From: Pyrinomonadaceae bacterium
Lineage (GTDB): Bacteria; Acidobacteriota; Blastocatellia; Pyrinomonadales; Pyrinomonadaceae
Length of the DNA: 37,102 bases
Assembly (NCBI GenBank): GCA_013003295.1
Contig: JABDJV010000099.1
Coordinates: forward strand, 1 to 37,102
Reading direction: 5' to 3'
Below, in pieces: positions 16,737 through 25,805 of this stretch (position 1 is the first letter of the stretch; every line of letters starts with the position of its first letter). The notes beneath the pieces were generated by a model. That model made no database searches. It had not been told where the DNA came from and saw only the letters and a list, made by a program, of their open reading frames with translations. The position numbers were made by a program, and so were the translations under genes.

Positions 16737-18599
16737 ATGTGCGGAATTGTTGGATACGTTGGAAATAAACAGGTTGTGCCTTTGATCCTTGATGGATTAC
16801 GCAAGCTCGAATACCGAGGTTACGATTCTGCCGGGATCGCGGTTGTCGATGAAGACAATCAGCTGACCCTGCGGCGTGCGGAAGGGAAGCTGCGAAATTT
16901 GGAAGAAGCGATTCGTTTGAACCCTTTGGATGGAAATTACGGGATCGGCCATACGCGCTGGGCGACGCACGGCCGGCCAACGGAAGAAAACGCTCATCCG
17001 CACAGGGACCAGTCGGGCAAGATAGTTGTTGTGCACAATGGCATTATTGAAAACTATCTCGAGTTAAAGAAGCGTCTTGGTGAACTCGGAAGTGAATTCA
17101 AGACGGAAACCGATACCGAGGTTGTCGCTCATTTGATTGGCCACTATGTTGAATCGGAGGGTCTGTCACTCGAAAAGGCGGTTCAGAAAGCGGTCAAAGA
17201 ACTCCGGGGTATTTTTGCGCTTTCGATAATTTCTGTTGACGAGCCTGACACGATCATCGCCGTTCGTGAAGGCCCCCCGGTCGTTATCGGTTTGGGCGAT
17301 GCGGAATTTTTTGTAGCATCCGACATTCCGGCGATCCTGCAGCACACACGGGACGTGTTTTACCTGGGCGAAAAGGAAATTGCCGTTCTCACGAAGGATT
17401 CGGTTCGCGTTACGGATTTTGATGGAAATGTGGTCGAACCAAAGCAGCAGCGTATTACCTGGGATCCGATCATGGCCGAAAAAGGTGGTTTTAAGCACTT
17501 TATGCTCAAGGAGATCTACGAGCAGCCAAGGGCCGTGCGCGATACCGTGCAGGGTCGGGTTTCACTGGACGATGGAAAAGTATATCTCGATCCGATGGAT
17601 ATATCGGAAGAAGATTTTGAAAATCTTACGTCGATCAAGGTCGCCGCATGCGGAACATCATGGCACGCCGGAATTGCCGGAAAATATATGCTTGAAGAGA
17701 TGGCAAGAGTTCCTGTTGAGGTCGATTATGCCTCGGAATTTCGTTACAGAAATCCGGTTTTGACGGAAACGGATCTTTTACTCGTAATTTCGCAATCCGG
17801 TGAAACTGCCGATACGATCGCGGCTATGCGTGAAGCTAAACAGGCCGGATGTAAGGTTCTCGCGATTTGCAACGTTCAGGGCTCAATGATCACGAGAGAA
17901 GCGGAAGGCACCATTCTGACCCACGCCGGACCCGAAATTGGTGTTGCGTCGACAAAAGCTTTTACATCGCAGATGATCGCGATTTATCTCTTTGCACTCT
18001 ATTTGGGCCAGTTGCGCGGCAAGATCGATAAGGCGGAAGCAAAGCATCACGCACAGGAATTAGCAGAATTGCCATTGAAGATCGAACATCTTCTGAGCGA
18101 TGCCGATAATATCGAAGAAATGTCGAAGGAGTTTTTCCGCTCTCAGGATTTCTTATATCTTGGACGCGGGATCAATTTTCCGGTCGCCTTGGAGGGCGCA
18201 TTGAAGCTCAAAGAAATTTCCTATATCCACGCCGAAGGCTACCCGGCGGGGGAGATGAAACACGGACCCAACGCACTGATCGATGAAAAACTCCCGGTTG
18301 TGATCGTTAATACGCGAGAAGAGGGCAACAAAAATAGCGAACTGCGTTACGAGAAAACGCACTCGAACATCGTCGAAGTAAAATCACGCGATGGAATAAT
18401 CTTGTCGGTCTTAACGGAAAACGACGAAATGAGTTCGCTCGTTTCAGATTTTGTTATCGACGTGCCGGAAACAAACGATTTGCTCGCGCCAATTCTTTCC
18501 GTTGTACCTTTGCAGTTGCTCGCATATCATATCGCCGTCCGTCGCGGTTGCGATGTCGATCAACCGCGGAATTTGGCGAAATCGGTGACAGTGGAATAG
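16737..18599 (+). CDS. glmS: Glutamine--fructose-6-phosphate aminotransferase GlmS
   Basis: A 620-residue enzyme that makes glucosamine-6-phosphate from fructose-6-phosphate and glutamine, the first committed step to UDP-GlcNAc. The N-terminal nucleophile amidotransferase begins MCGIVGYVG, with Cys2 as nucleophile after Met removal, and has TRWATHG. Two SIS domains follow (about 300-440 and 470-610; [34 protein letters not shown]). The C-terminus [13 protein letters not shown] is the conserved sugar-site tail. It is third in the yvcK-glmU-glmS cluster. No glmS ribozyme fold was recognised in the 47-base gap before it, which is too short to hold one. Confidence 0.97.
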   Translation: MCGIVGYVGNKQVVPLILDGLRKLEYRGYDSAGIAVVDEDNQLTLRRAEGKLRNLEEAIRLNPLDGNYGIGHTRWATHGRPTEENAHPHRDQSGKIVVVHNGIIENYLELKKRLGELGSEFKTETDTEVVAHLIGHYVESEGLSLEKAVQKAVKELRGIFALSIISVDEPDTIIAVREGPPVVIGLGDAEFFVASDIPAILQHTRDVFYLGEKEIAVLTKDSVRVTDFDGNVVEPKQQRITWDPIMAEKGGFKHFMLKEIYEQPRAVRDTVQGRVSLDDGKVYLDPMDISEEDFENLTSIKVAACGTSWHAGIAGKYMLEEMARVPVEVDYASEFRYRNPVLTETDLLLVISQSGETADTIAAMREAKQAGCKVLAICNVQGSMITREAEGTILTHAGPEIGVASTKAFTSQMIAIYLFALYLGQLRGKIDKAEAKHHAQELAELPLKIEHLLSDADNIEEMSKEFFRSQDFLYLGRGINFPVALEGALKLKEISYIHAEGYPAGEMKHGPNALIDEKLPVVIVNTREEGNKNSELRYEKTHSNIVEVKSRDGIILSVLTENDEMSSLVSDFVIDVPETNDLLAPILSVVPLQLLAYHIAVRRGCDVDQPRNLAKSVTVE

Positions 18600-18748
18600 T
18601 ACACTTCGCAGCGGGACTTTGAGTGCAAATGATTCATTTTTTCTGCGCGATGAAAATTTGGTGAAATGTAAGAATCGGGCAAAATTGGTATATATTTATA
18701 GGGGCTGATTTGCTGTAAGATTCATTGCCGGCGGGTCAACTTAAAACG

Positions 18749-18790
18749 AAAATCTACGTTGAATTTCAACGTAGATTTTTTGTCGTTTTT
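18749..18790 (+). terminator. Intrinsic terminator after the glmS operon
   Basis: The 10-bp perfect stem AATCTACGTT (18751-18760) with AACGTAGATT (18768-18777) closes a loop GAATTTC that can pair further. A T-rich tail follows. It separates glmS from the kinase gene. Confidence 0.8.
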
Positions 18791-18804
18791 GACGTAAAAA
18801 ATGA

Positions 18805-18833
18805 TTGAAAAAATGCGAGTTAATATCTATACT
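18805..18833 (+). promoter_or_regulatory. Sigma-70-type promoter of the large kinase gene
   Basis: TTGAAA (18805-18810) is 5/6 to the -35 consensus and TATACT (18828-18833) is 5/6 to the -10, with the ideal 17-base spacer. Transcription would start near 18840, leaving a leader of about 13 bases before ATG 18853. A TTG in this promoter could be misread as a start codon. Confidence 0.65.
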
Positions 18834-18852
18834 CAATCAATTATTTAGCCCT

Positions 18853-21800
18853 ATGAATCCTGAGCGCTGGCAAAAATTGGAATCGATATTTCAGGCCGCA
18901 GTCGACCTCAAAATAGAGGACCGCAAAGAATTCCTCAAAAGTGAGTGTAACAAAGATTCAGCACTGAAATCGGAGGTCGAAAATCTACTCAACAATCTCA
19001 ATTCCGTTGACGGCTTCCTCGAAGGAGCCGTTTGGACCGATGAATATTTTGCCGAGTCGTCGGCGAAACGCCGGATCTCGGAATCGATCGCGGATTGGAC
19101 TGAGAAGGCGGACGGGGATTTTTTGATCGGCACGCGAATCGGAGTTTTTGAGATTAAGGAAGAGATCGGGCGCGGCGGCATGGGTACCGTTTATCTGGCG
19201 GAGCGGGCCGATGGTGAATTCAAACAAAAAGTTGCGATAAAGCTCGTCAACCGCGGGATGAACACCGATTTTATCGTTAATCGTTTTCGGAACGAAAGGC
19301 AGATCTTGGCTTCATTTGAGCACCCTCACATTGCCAGATTGCTTGACGGCGGCACGACGCCGGACGGTTTGCCGTATTTTGTCATGGAGTTTGTCGAAGG
19401 CGAGACGCTCTATGATTATTGTGATAAGCACCGACTCGATATAACGAAACGCCTGGAACTGTTTACGCGTGTTTGTGAGGCGATTTCATATGCTCATGAA
19501 AAACAGATCATCCACCGGGATATAAAACCCGGCAACATTCTGGTTACAAAAAATGGTATGCCGAAATTACTCGATTTCGGTATTGCTAAAATTCTCAATA
19601 CCGACCTGATCCATGAATCGCAAAGCCCAACCGCTTCAATCATTCGTTTGTTGACGCCGGACTACGCCTCGCCTGAACAAATTCAGGGACTTGAGATAAC
19701 GCCTGCATCCGATATTTATAGCTTAGGAGTATTGCTTTATGAGCTTCTCACCGGACACCGGCCGTATGATTTCTGCGACCATTCACTTGATGCGATAGCA
19801 AAAGTTATTTGTGAAACTGAACCAAAGCCGCCAAATGAGATACTGGGCAGCGAGGAATATATTCGACCCGAATATCGTGGTGATCCTTCAAAAATAGCTG
19901 AGACGCGGAATACCAGCCTTGCAAGGCTCTGCCAAGACGTCGGCGGTGACCTCGAGAAAATCGTACTGAAAGCACTTTCGAAAGAACCGAATGCGAGGTA
20001 TCGGTCAGCGGATGATTTTTCGGAAGATATCTACCGGTACGCTAATGGAAAGAAAGTCGCATCGAAATATTATCCGGTTCAGCAAAACGGCGATAAGAAA
20101 GGCAGGGTCAGCCATAGTGCTGGTACATCAATAGCGGTATTGCCATTTAAACGAATAAACGTAGGGATGAACGGGGAAACGGAGGATGATTTCCTTGGAT
20201 TGGGTTTGGCCGATGCTCTGATCACGCGATTAAGCAGAGTCAGAGACTTGATTGTCCGTCCGACAAGTTCGATTCAATCATTTACGGAAGTGAAGTTTGA
20301 TTCCTTGCTTGCCGGAAAAGAATTACAAGTCGACCATATTCTGGATGGCAGTATAAAGCGCGCGGGAGATCGTCTGCGTGTCACCGTCCAGCTATTGGAT
20401 ATTGCGAAAAATGCATCAATCTGGGCCACTACGATCGATGAAACGGTTGGCGATATTTTTGCTCTCGAAGATGCGATCTCGCGAAGGGTCGTCGAGGCCC
20501 TGATGCCACAATTGACGCGGAGTGAATTTGCGGTTTTTTCAAAACGCGGAACGAATAATGCGGAAGCTTATGAACATTACCTGCGCGGTCGTTATCATTT
20601 CAATACCTCGACCGAGGACGGTTTTGCAAAGGCTTTTTTATGTTTCAACAAGGCGATCGCGGAGGATCCCAATTACTCAAACGCCTATGTCGGCCTGGCA
20701 GATTATCATTGTTTTCTTGGAATTTATGGTGTTTTGCCGCCACATGAGTGTTTTGCGACCGCAATCGAAATGGCGCATAAGGCTGTCGAATTGGATAGCG
20801 AATCGGCTGAAGCACACGCGACCCTTGGTTTTGCGATCCACGGTGGGAATTATGATTGGTCAAAAGCCGAATATCATCTTGGCCGATCGCTCGAACTAAA
20901 TCCGAATTCGGCAATTGCATTCGGTTGGCTGGCGATCGTTCGCTACACGGAAGGATTTTTTGCCGATGGTCTGGAGTTTGCCCGTAAGTCGATCGAATTA
21001 GACCCGCTGACGCCTTTTAATCATCATAATCTTGGGTGGGGTTTGTATTTTGCCGGACGATTTGACGAAAGTATCGCGCAGTACCAAAACATCATTTCGA
21101 ATTTTCCAGATTACGGCCTGGCCTATTACGGTATATCCAAGAGTTTCCGCATGCTAAATAGAACAAAGGAGGCCTTTGAGGCTATTGAAAAGGCAAAACA
21201 CATTTTTGGCGAAACAAATTTTATCAGATTATCGGAAGCCGAAACGTTTGCCGCCAGTGGTAAGAGCGCAAGAGCTCGAAAAATTCTACGCGATCTAACC
21301 TCAGCCGCTGATAAACGATTTGTCTCTCCATATCAAACGGCTTTGGTCTATTGCAATTTGGGTGACCGGAAATCGGCTTTTGAGTGTTTAGAAACTTCGG
21401 TTGAAATTCGCGATCCGTGGCTGAATTGGTTTGGGACTGAACCGGTTTTTGATTTGTTGAGAGATGACGAAAGAGTTCAACGGATTCTCGAATCGACCGG
21501 ATACGATGTTTTTTTTGGAAGTTCCTCGGTGCCTAAACGCAAACTTATTCAAAAATCTGAGAATTCGGACCTTCATGATCTTCCGACACTTGAAACTCAA
21601 GATGAACCGGTGTCGAATAAAGAGACGCTTGAACCACTTAAATTCCTTTCGGAGACAAATCCAAAACGTCGCTTGGTTATCATCGCCGCAGTTATTCTGG
21701 TTCTGGTTTTTGCAGCAGGCATCTTGCTGCTCGAATTCAATCCGATCGAAAATCAAAAGTCCGCAGGGTCCGTTCCGAGAGCCCCTTCGATCGTGATTTT

Positions 21801-22413
21801 GCCACTTAAAACCCGCGATTCGGCAAACGAGGATCGCGGAATCGGTTTTTCGATCGCGCTAAGCAATCGACTTGGATATATTAAGCGTTTATCGGTTATC
21901 GCGCCGAGTTCGGCGCCAGGGGCAAGGGATAAGAGCTCCGGAGAGATCGGCAAGAAATACGACGTTGGATATGTACTGAGCGGGACGATCGATAATCAGG
22001 CTGATCGAGTTGCAATTACCGCAGAATTGACCGACCCGGCTACTGAAACCGTCATTTGGACCGAAGCATTTGTTGCCGAAGACGGCAATCTCTCTGAGAT
22101 ACAATCTGAAATTGCTGAAAAGATATGGACAACGATCGGGATCGAGCCCATGCCGACCGAAATAAAGCAGGTCTCAAGGGTTTATACAGATAAGCCGGCC
22201 GTTTATGATTTATATTTGAGAGGGCAGTATTATTTGGCGAAACGTTCACCGGAAAATATACGTATCGCGATTAAGACTTTTCAAAAGGCCGTCGAAATAG
22301 ATTCGAATTTTGCGCTGGGTTACGCCGGATTGGCTGATGCCTACGTGCTTCATAAGACTTACGAATTACCCTCGCCGGTCGGTGCTTTTGATAATCAAAG
22401 AAGAATGCGCTGA
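18853..22413 (+). CDS. Large Ser/Thr kinase with tandem TolB-like and TPR modules (frameshifted near 22393)
   Basis: Starts MNPERWQKLESIFQAAVDL, the usual opening of acidobacterial kinases. The kinase domain (about 98-400) has the Gly-loop GRGGMGTVYLA, VAIKLV with the ATP lysine near 129, HRDIKPGN near 220 and DFG near 241. Then come a TolB/adenylate-cyclase-associated-like beta domain (about 425-565), TPR repeats (about 570-850), one membrane helix (about 940-962), a second TolB-like domain (about 976-1105) and more TPRs. The kinase half would be cytoplasmic and the second half periplasmic if topology is simple. This frame ends early with TGA at 22411, and homologous TPR sequence continues in another frame to 23165. 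With one base restored after GAT 22390-22392 the product is about 1437 residues. Confidence 0.85.
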   Translation: MNPERWQKLESIFQAAVDLKIEDRKEFLKSECNKDSALKSEVENLLNNLNSVDGFLEGAVWTDEYFAESSAKRRISESIADWTEKADGDFLIGTRIGVFEIKEEIGRGGMGTVYLAERADGEFKQKVAIKLVNRGMNTDFIVNRFRNERQILASFEHPHIARLLDGGTTPDGLPYFVMEFVEGETLYDYCDKHRLDITKRLELFTRVCEAISYAHEKQIIHRDIKPGNILVTKNGMPKLLDFGIAKILNTDLIHESQSPTASIIRLLTPDYASPEQIQGLEITPASDIYSLGVLLYELLTGHRPYDFCDHSLDAIAKVICETEPKPPNEILGSEEYIRPEYRGDPSKIAETRNTSLARLCQDVGGDLEKIVLKALSKEPNARYRSADDFSEDIYRYANGKKVASKYYPVQQNGDKKGRVSHSAGTSIAVLPFKRINVGMNGETEDDFLGLGLADALITRLSRVRDLIVRPTSSIQSFTEVKFDSLLAGKELQVDHILDGSIKRAGDRLRVTVQLLDIAKNASIWATTIDETVGDIFALEDAISRRVVEALMPQLTRSEFAVFSKRGTNNAEAYEHYLRGRYHFNTSTEDGFAKAFLCFNKAIAEDPNYSNAYVGLADYHCFLGIYGVLPPHECFATAIEMAHKAVELDSESAEAHATLGFAIHGGNYDWSKAEYHLGRSLELNPNSAIAFGWLAIVRYTEGFFADGLEFARKSIELDPLTPFNHHNLGWGLYFAGRFDESIAQYQNIISNFPDYGLAYYGISKSFRMLNRTKEAFEAIEKAKHIFGETNFIRLSEAETFAASGKSARARKILRDLTSAADKRFVSPYQTALVYCNLGDRKSAFECLETSVEIRDPWLNWFGTEPVFDLLRDDERVQRILESTGYDVFFGSSSVPKRKLIQKSENSDLHDLPTLETQDEPVSNKETLEPLKFLSETNPKRRLVIIAAVILVLVFAAGILLLEFNPIENQKSAGSVPRAPSIVILPLKTRDSANEDRGIGFSIALSNRLGYIKRLSVIAPSSAPGARDKSSGEIGKKYDVGYVLSGTIDNQADRVAITAELTDPATETVIWTEAFVAEDGNLSEIQSEIAEKIWTTIGIEPMPTEIKQVSRVYTDKPAVYDLYLRGQYYLAKRSPENIRIAIKTFQKAVEIDSNFALGYAGLADAYVLHKTYELPSPVGAFDNQRRMR

Positions 22414-23165
22414 AAGCTCTGGAGCTCGACGAAAACCTGGTTGAAGCATACACGTCGCTCGCCTACATCAAATTCAATCGCGACCGCGACCGCACGGGCG
22501 CAGAACTCGACTTTCGCCGGGCGATTCAGTTGAACCCCTCGTATTCTCAGGCTCATCATTGGTTTGGCCTGCTTTTGATCTCGTTGGCCCGACCAATGGA
22601 TGCCGCCGATCAACTCGAAACCGCGGCGAGACTCGACCCGGATTCTCTTATCGTGAAAACTGAACTCGCAATGGCGTTTTTTCACAGCAAGCATTACGAT
22701 GAAGCGAAGAAGATATGTGAAAATGTACTTTCGGAAAACGAAGAATTCGTTCCCGCCCTGAAGGTGCTGCGATGGACATATCTCATGAAAAAGGATTATA
22801 GATCGGCACGCTCGGTTTTCCAAAAAGAATTAAGCTATAGCGGGGGCGATCCGGGCGATCCCGATTGGAACATGATTTCCGCTCAGGTTGAATCATTAGA
22901 AGGCAACAAACGGCGAATTGGCGAAAAATTGGACAGGTCCCTCAAACACTCATCGGCTGGAAAAGCGAACTCGGCTTTTTCGTATGAAAACGCACTCGCA
23001 TATAATTTACTTGGCAATCGGGAAAAGGCACTAAAATGGCTCGAGAAGGCAGAGATTGCACGTGACACCGATTTTATTATGCTGGAAATCGATCCCAGAT
23101 TCGAAAATTTACGGACAGAACCACGCTTTCAAAAACTTCTAAGGAAACTCAAAAAGCGATCCTAA
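22395..23165 (+). pseudogene. C-terminal TPR part of the kinase in the -1 frame
   Basis: This is the out-of-frame continuation of the kinase gene, about 256 codons of TPR sequence (for example NALKALELDENLVEAYTSLA, RAIQLNPSYSQAHHWFGLLL) up to the stop at 23163-23165. In this frame stop codons lie at 22389 and 22392, and the frame opens at 22395. The break can therefore be placed within about two bases: one base is missing in the codon after GAT at 22390. Restoring an A gives GAT AAA TCA AAG, a smooth TPR helix. There is no ribosome-binding site or plausible start, so it is not an independent gene. It may be a real mutation or a sequence error. Confidence 0.75.
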
Positions 23166-23468
23166 CAAACCGCTATTTCAGGCGAATGCCGGATAAGCCT
23201 GGTTGAGGTGTTTCCGTTGCCGACAAGCAATCCCGTCAGAATTTACGCTTGAAATCATTTTTAAGCCCTCCAGATTTGCATTCCGAATGATGACTTTTGT
23301 CGCGCAGCTGCCATCATTAGTGGATGCCGTTCGCCGGCCATCTTGGTGTCTTCAACTAAAATCGGACAAGCCGATCGGATGAATCCGTTTCTGCGCAAAA
23401 TCGGCAATTGGACAAACACCATTTTCTGAAATTTTGTCCTTCTTTGGGTGTGTAAGCGCACGATAACC
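23166..23468. other. Intergenic region, no firm gene
   Basis: About 300 bases between the kinase remnant and the DUF1330 gene. A 73-codon minus-strand frame (23261-23482) overlaps the DUF1330 3' end, has no ribosome-binding site and matches nothing I know, so it is not called. No repeat or RNA fold was recognised. Confidence 0.5.
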
Positions 23469-23768
23469 CTATTCGGGAACAAACCCGTCGATGAGCGAAA
23501 GATTTCCTATTGTGGCATCCAGGCGCAATTGGATTATGTTTTGATACTCATCTGATCGATACCAGGCGAGTGCCTTCTCCTTATTATCAAATCTAATAAG
23601 CACCGGAAACTCAAGGTCTTTCTCACCTTCGAGAATTATTTGGTCACCGCCAAGAATCAGGTAGCGGCCGCCGAATTTCTCGACCGTTGCGAAAACGTGC
23701 TGACGATATTTTTCCATTTTTTCGTCGTCGATAAATTGCGAAACATTAAAAAACATATAAGCTGACAT
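23469..23768 (-). CDS. DUF1330-like ferredoxin-fold protein
   Basis: A 99-residue protein starting MSAYMFFNVSQF, with the dimeric alpha/beta ferredoxin-like pattern of DUF1330: strand (AYMFFNVSQF), helix (KMEKYRQHVFATVEKFGG), strand (RYLILGGDQIIL), then VLIRFDNKEKALAWYRSDEY with the characteristic F-x(n)-AxxWYxSxEY motif. Function is unknown in the family. The start chosen is 23768; AAGGAG lies 12 bases upstream, a little far. An in-frame ATG at 23804 adds a lysine-rich stretch that contains this ribosome-binding site, so it is unlikely. The gene is monocistronic as far as seen. Confidence 0.85.
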   Translation of the reverse strand: MSAYMFFNVSQFIDDEKMEKYRQHVFATVEKFGGRYLILGGDQIILEGEKDLEFPVLIRFDNKEKALAWYRSDEYQNIIQLRLDATIGNLSLIDGFVPE

Positions 23769-23951
23769 TATAGATTTACACTCCTTTTTTTTTCGGCGCC
23801 CCATTCAAATCAAAGGCGTAGTTCCAATACAATTCATCACAATGGGAATCTTTATCACAATTACTAACTTGAACTGCATACGGTCAGTAAGTAAAAACAA
23901 TACGAATCCAGATATTTGCGAAAACATTTGATAAGCCTCCATTTGCAAATA

Positions 23952-24812
23952 TCAATAAAGCACCGAAGGCAGAAAACTTCCTTTAGGCTCCTGATAGAAT
24001 CCCCTAGCCATCAAAGACAATGGTTGGATTACGCGCATTCCCTTTATTAAACACCATCGAAAAAGTTCGGCTTGCCGGGTTGGAAGAAGGAAAGAAAGCG
24101 GTCTTTCGCTCAATCTAGCCGCACCGGACAGCACGCTTTTCATATCATCCGTGGTTTCGGCAACCGCATGATTTAACTGCCACATATCTGGTGCAGTAAT
24201 ATAACCGACGATTCGATCCCCGCGAACGGCTACAAAAGATTGAAATTGGCCGGCTGTTTGTTTTACTTCGTTTTTTCGGTCAATCCCATGAATCTTCCGG
24301 CACAAAGCGGCTGTTTCTTCAAAATCTTTTTCTTCGATCGCACGAACCCTAACATCGTTTTCCGGATCAAATTCTTTCGGGCTTCCCTCTATCAAAACCA
24401 ATGGCTCGACGATTTCAAATCCCAAGCTCGTATAAAGCGACATCGATGTAGAATTGAAAGCAGCCTGGACGAGTCTAATGCCGGCGGCATTTTTCCCATG
24501 TTCGATAACGTCCTCCATAAGTTTTCGTCCGACGCCGTTTGATTGCAGATCCGGCGCGATCGTGATCGGCCCTACTCCCGCAATTTCGTCATGCTCCCAT
24601 AAAAAGTTCGAACCAATAATTCTGCCCTTTTCTTCGGCTATAACTCCATATATTTTCGGGTCGTTTATAACCAGCTCAGCCATTCCTACACCCGCTTCAA
24701 CTGTCGGAAAATCAATTGGGAAATTGTGCTTTTCCCCGATCGAACGAAAAGCTTCGTAGATAATTTTGCCGGTTTCTTGTATGTCTTCAGTTTTTGGTTG
24801 TCGTAAATTCAT
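23952..24812 (-). CDS. GNAT acetyltransferase with tandem domains
   Basis: A 286-residue protein. The first GNAT domain (about 1-145) has the acetyl-CoA pyrophosphate loop in PDLQSNGVGRKLMED (Q-x-x-G-x-G) and the family C-terminal SLYTSLGFEIVEPL. The second half (about 155-286) starts VRAIEEKDFEETAALCRKIHGI, resembles a degenerate GNAT and has FVAVRGDRIVGYIT but no clear Q/R-x-x-G-x-G/A loop, so it may bind substrate only. The substrate is not evident. It stands alone, divergent from the ECF sigma gene. Confidence 0.88.
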   Translation of the reverse strand: MNLRQPKTEDIQETGKIIYEAFRSIGEKHNFPIDFPTVEAGVGMAELVINDPKIYGVIAEEKGRIIGSNFLWEHDEIAGVGPITIAPDLQSNGVGRKLMEDVIEHGKNAAGIRLVQAAFNSTSMSLYTSLGFEIVEPLVLIEGSPKEFDPENDVRVRAIEEKDFEETAALCRKIHGIDRKNEVKQTAGQFQSFVAVRGDRIVGYITAPDMWQLNHAVAETTDDMKSVLSGAARLSERPLSFLLPTRQAELFRWCLIKGMRVIQPLSLMARGFYQEPKGSFLPSVLY

Positions 24813-25209
24813 TTTGTATAAAAACTCCTGGTAAAAGTATCGAGTGAAAGTAGAAATTCACTTCCTATAAATCAACGCGAAAAACCGTCGCAAAAAGGAT
24901 CAAATGTCTGAAAACATCTGAACAAAGCGGGCGCTGAGCGTTTACAAAACACTTCGCCGGACATCGAGGGAGTGATCTCGCTTGGAGCAACGAATACACT
25001 GGCAAAATAAAAATTTCGTGTAAAAACAAACTCAAAAAAAACGAAAAAAAGTAGTAAAAAGGTGGCAAAAAACTGCTAGAATTGCTTGCTTCAAAACAGT
25101 TTTGTGTAGAAAAGCGGAGCGATCGATTTTCTTAAAAATTTGAATAAGTTGGTAAATTTCGGAATGAATTCTTTTGGAGCTTAACAGTCACTCCGGGAAG
25201 GTTAAAAAA
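24813..25209. other. Divergent intergenic region before the ECF sigma gene
   Basis: About 400 bases, strongly A-rich on the + strand in its middle part. A 67-codon minus-strand frame (24865-25068) is low complexity and not called. The notable element is a perfect short palindrome at 25092-25104 inside a promoter-like pair. Confidence 0.5.
25082..25110 (+). promoter_or_regulatory. Weak promoter-like pair with palindrome in spacer
   Basis: TTGCTT (25082-25087), a 17-base spacer and TGTAGA (25105-25110) form a weak pair. The spacer ends in the perfect inverted repeat CAAAAC-A-GTTTTG (25092-25104). It could be an autoregulated promoter of the sigma gene. Support is only visual. Confidence 0.3.
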
Positions 25210-25776
25210 ATGGAACCAAAACGATCACCAAACATAACGCAAATGCTGATCGAATTAACCGAAGGCAATAAGGAAGTAGTCGATCAAATACTGCCATTGG
25301 TCTATGCCGAATTGCGGAAATTGGCAAGCGGATATCTAATGAAAGAGCGGCGAAACCACACACTGCAGCCGACTGCATTGGTTCATGAAGCCTATTTGAA
25401 ACTGATCGACCAAAACGCGGTTGAATGGCAAAATCGCTCACATTTTTTTGGGATTGCGGCGCAAATTATGAGACGAATCCTAATCGATCATGCCCGTAAT
25501 CATAAAGCAGAGAAAAGAGGAGGAGCGGACGAAAAAATTTCTCTGGATGATAAGATTATTGTTGTTGACCGGGAGAAGACCCACAAACTTCTCGCTCTTG
25601 ACGAAGCACTTGAAAAGCTTGCAAAAATTGATGAGTTGAAAGCAAAAATTGTCGAACTTCGATATTTTGGCGGGCTTTCGGGAAAAGAAGCTGCGGAAGT
25701 ATTGGGCCTTAGCGAAATCACGGTCAAACGTCATTGGAGGATGGCAAAAGCCTGGCTTTATGGGCAAGTTGTTTGA
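25210..25776 (+). CDS. ECF-family RNA polymerase sigma factor (kinase-associated type)
   Basis: A 188-residue sigma factor. The start is ATG at 25210, supported by GGGAAGG eight bases upstream; an in-frame TTG at 25174 lies before that site and is rejected. Region 2 (about 35-95) has LRKLASGYLMKERRNHTLQP, TALVHEAYLKL and HFFGIAAQIMRRILIDHARN. Region 4 (about 130-185) has ELRYFGGLSGKEAAEVLGLS and the recognition helix TVKRHWRMAKAWL. The wording HTLQPTALVHEAYL and MRRILIDHAR marks the ECF group that in Acidobacteriota and Planctomycetes neighbours Ser/Thr kinases rather than anti-sigma factors. Here such a kinase is about 2 kb upstream, and no anti-sigma gene is adjacent. Confidence 0.94.
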   Translation: MEPKRSPNITQMLIELTEGNKEVVDQILPLVYAELRKLASGYLMKERRNHTLQPTALVHEAYLKLIDQNAVEWQNRSHFFGIAAQIMRRILIDHARNHKAEKRGGADEKISLDDKIIVVDREKTHKLLALDEALEKLAKIDELKAKIVELRYFGGLSGKEAAEVLGLSEITVKRHWRMAKAWLYGQVV

Positions 25777-25805
25777 TCCCTGCCAGGCTATTGCAATTCC
25801 GGCGT

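Noticed and set aside
18805-18852. TTG start 16 codons upstream of the kinase
   Set aside because: It is the -35 hexamer of a good promoter, and the family opens with MNPERW at 18853.
22404-22530. Programmed ribosomal frameshift in the kinase
   Set aside because: No slippery heptamer is present at the break; loss of one A explains it more simply.
23261-23482. Small minus-strand gene of 73 codons
   Set aside because: It overlaps the DUF1330 gene end, has no ribosome-binding site, and matches no family I recognise.
24865-25068. Small minus-strand hydrophobic gene
   Set aside because: Low-complexity product of an AT-rich divergent region, without a ribosome-binding site.
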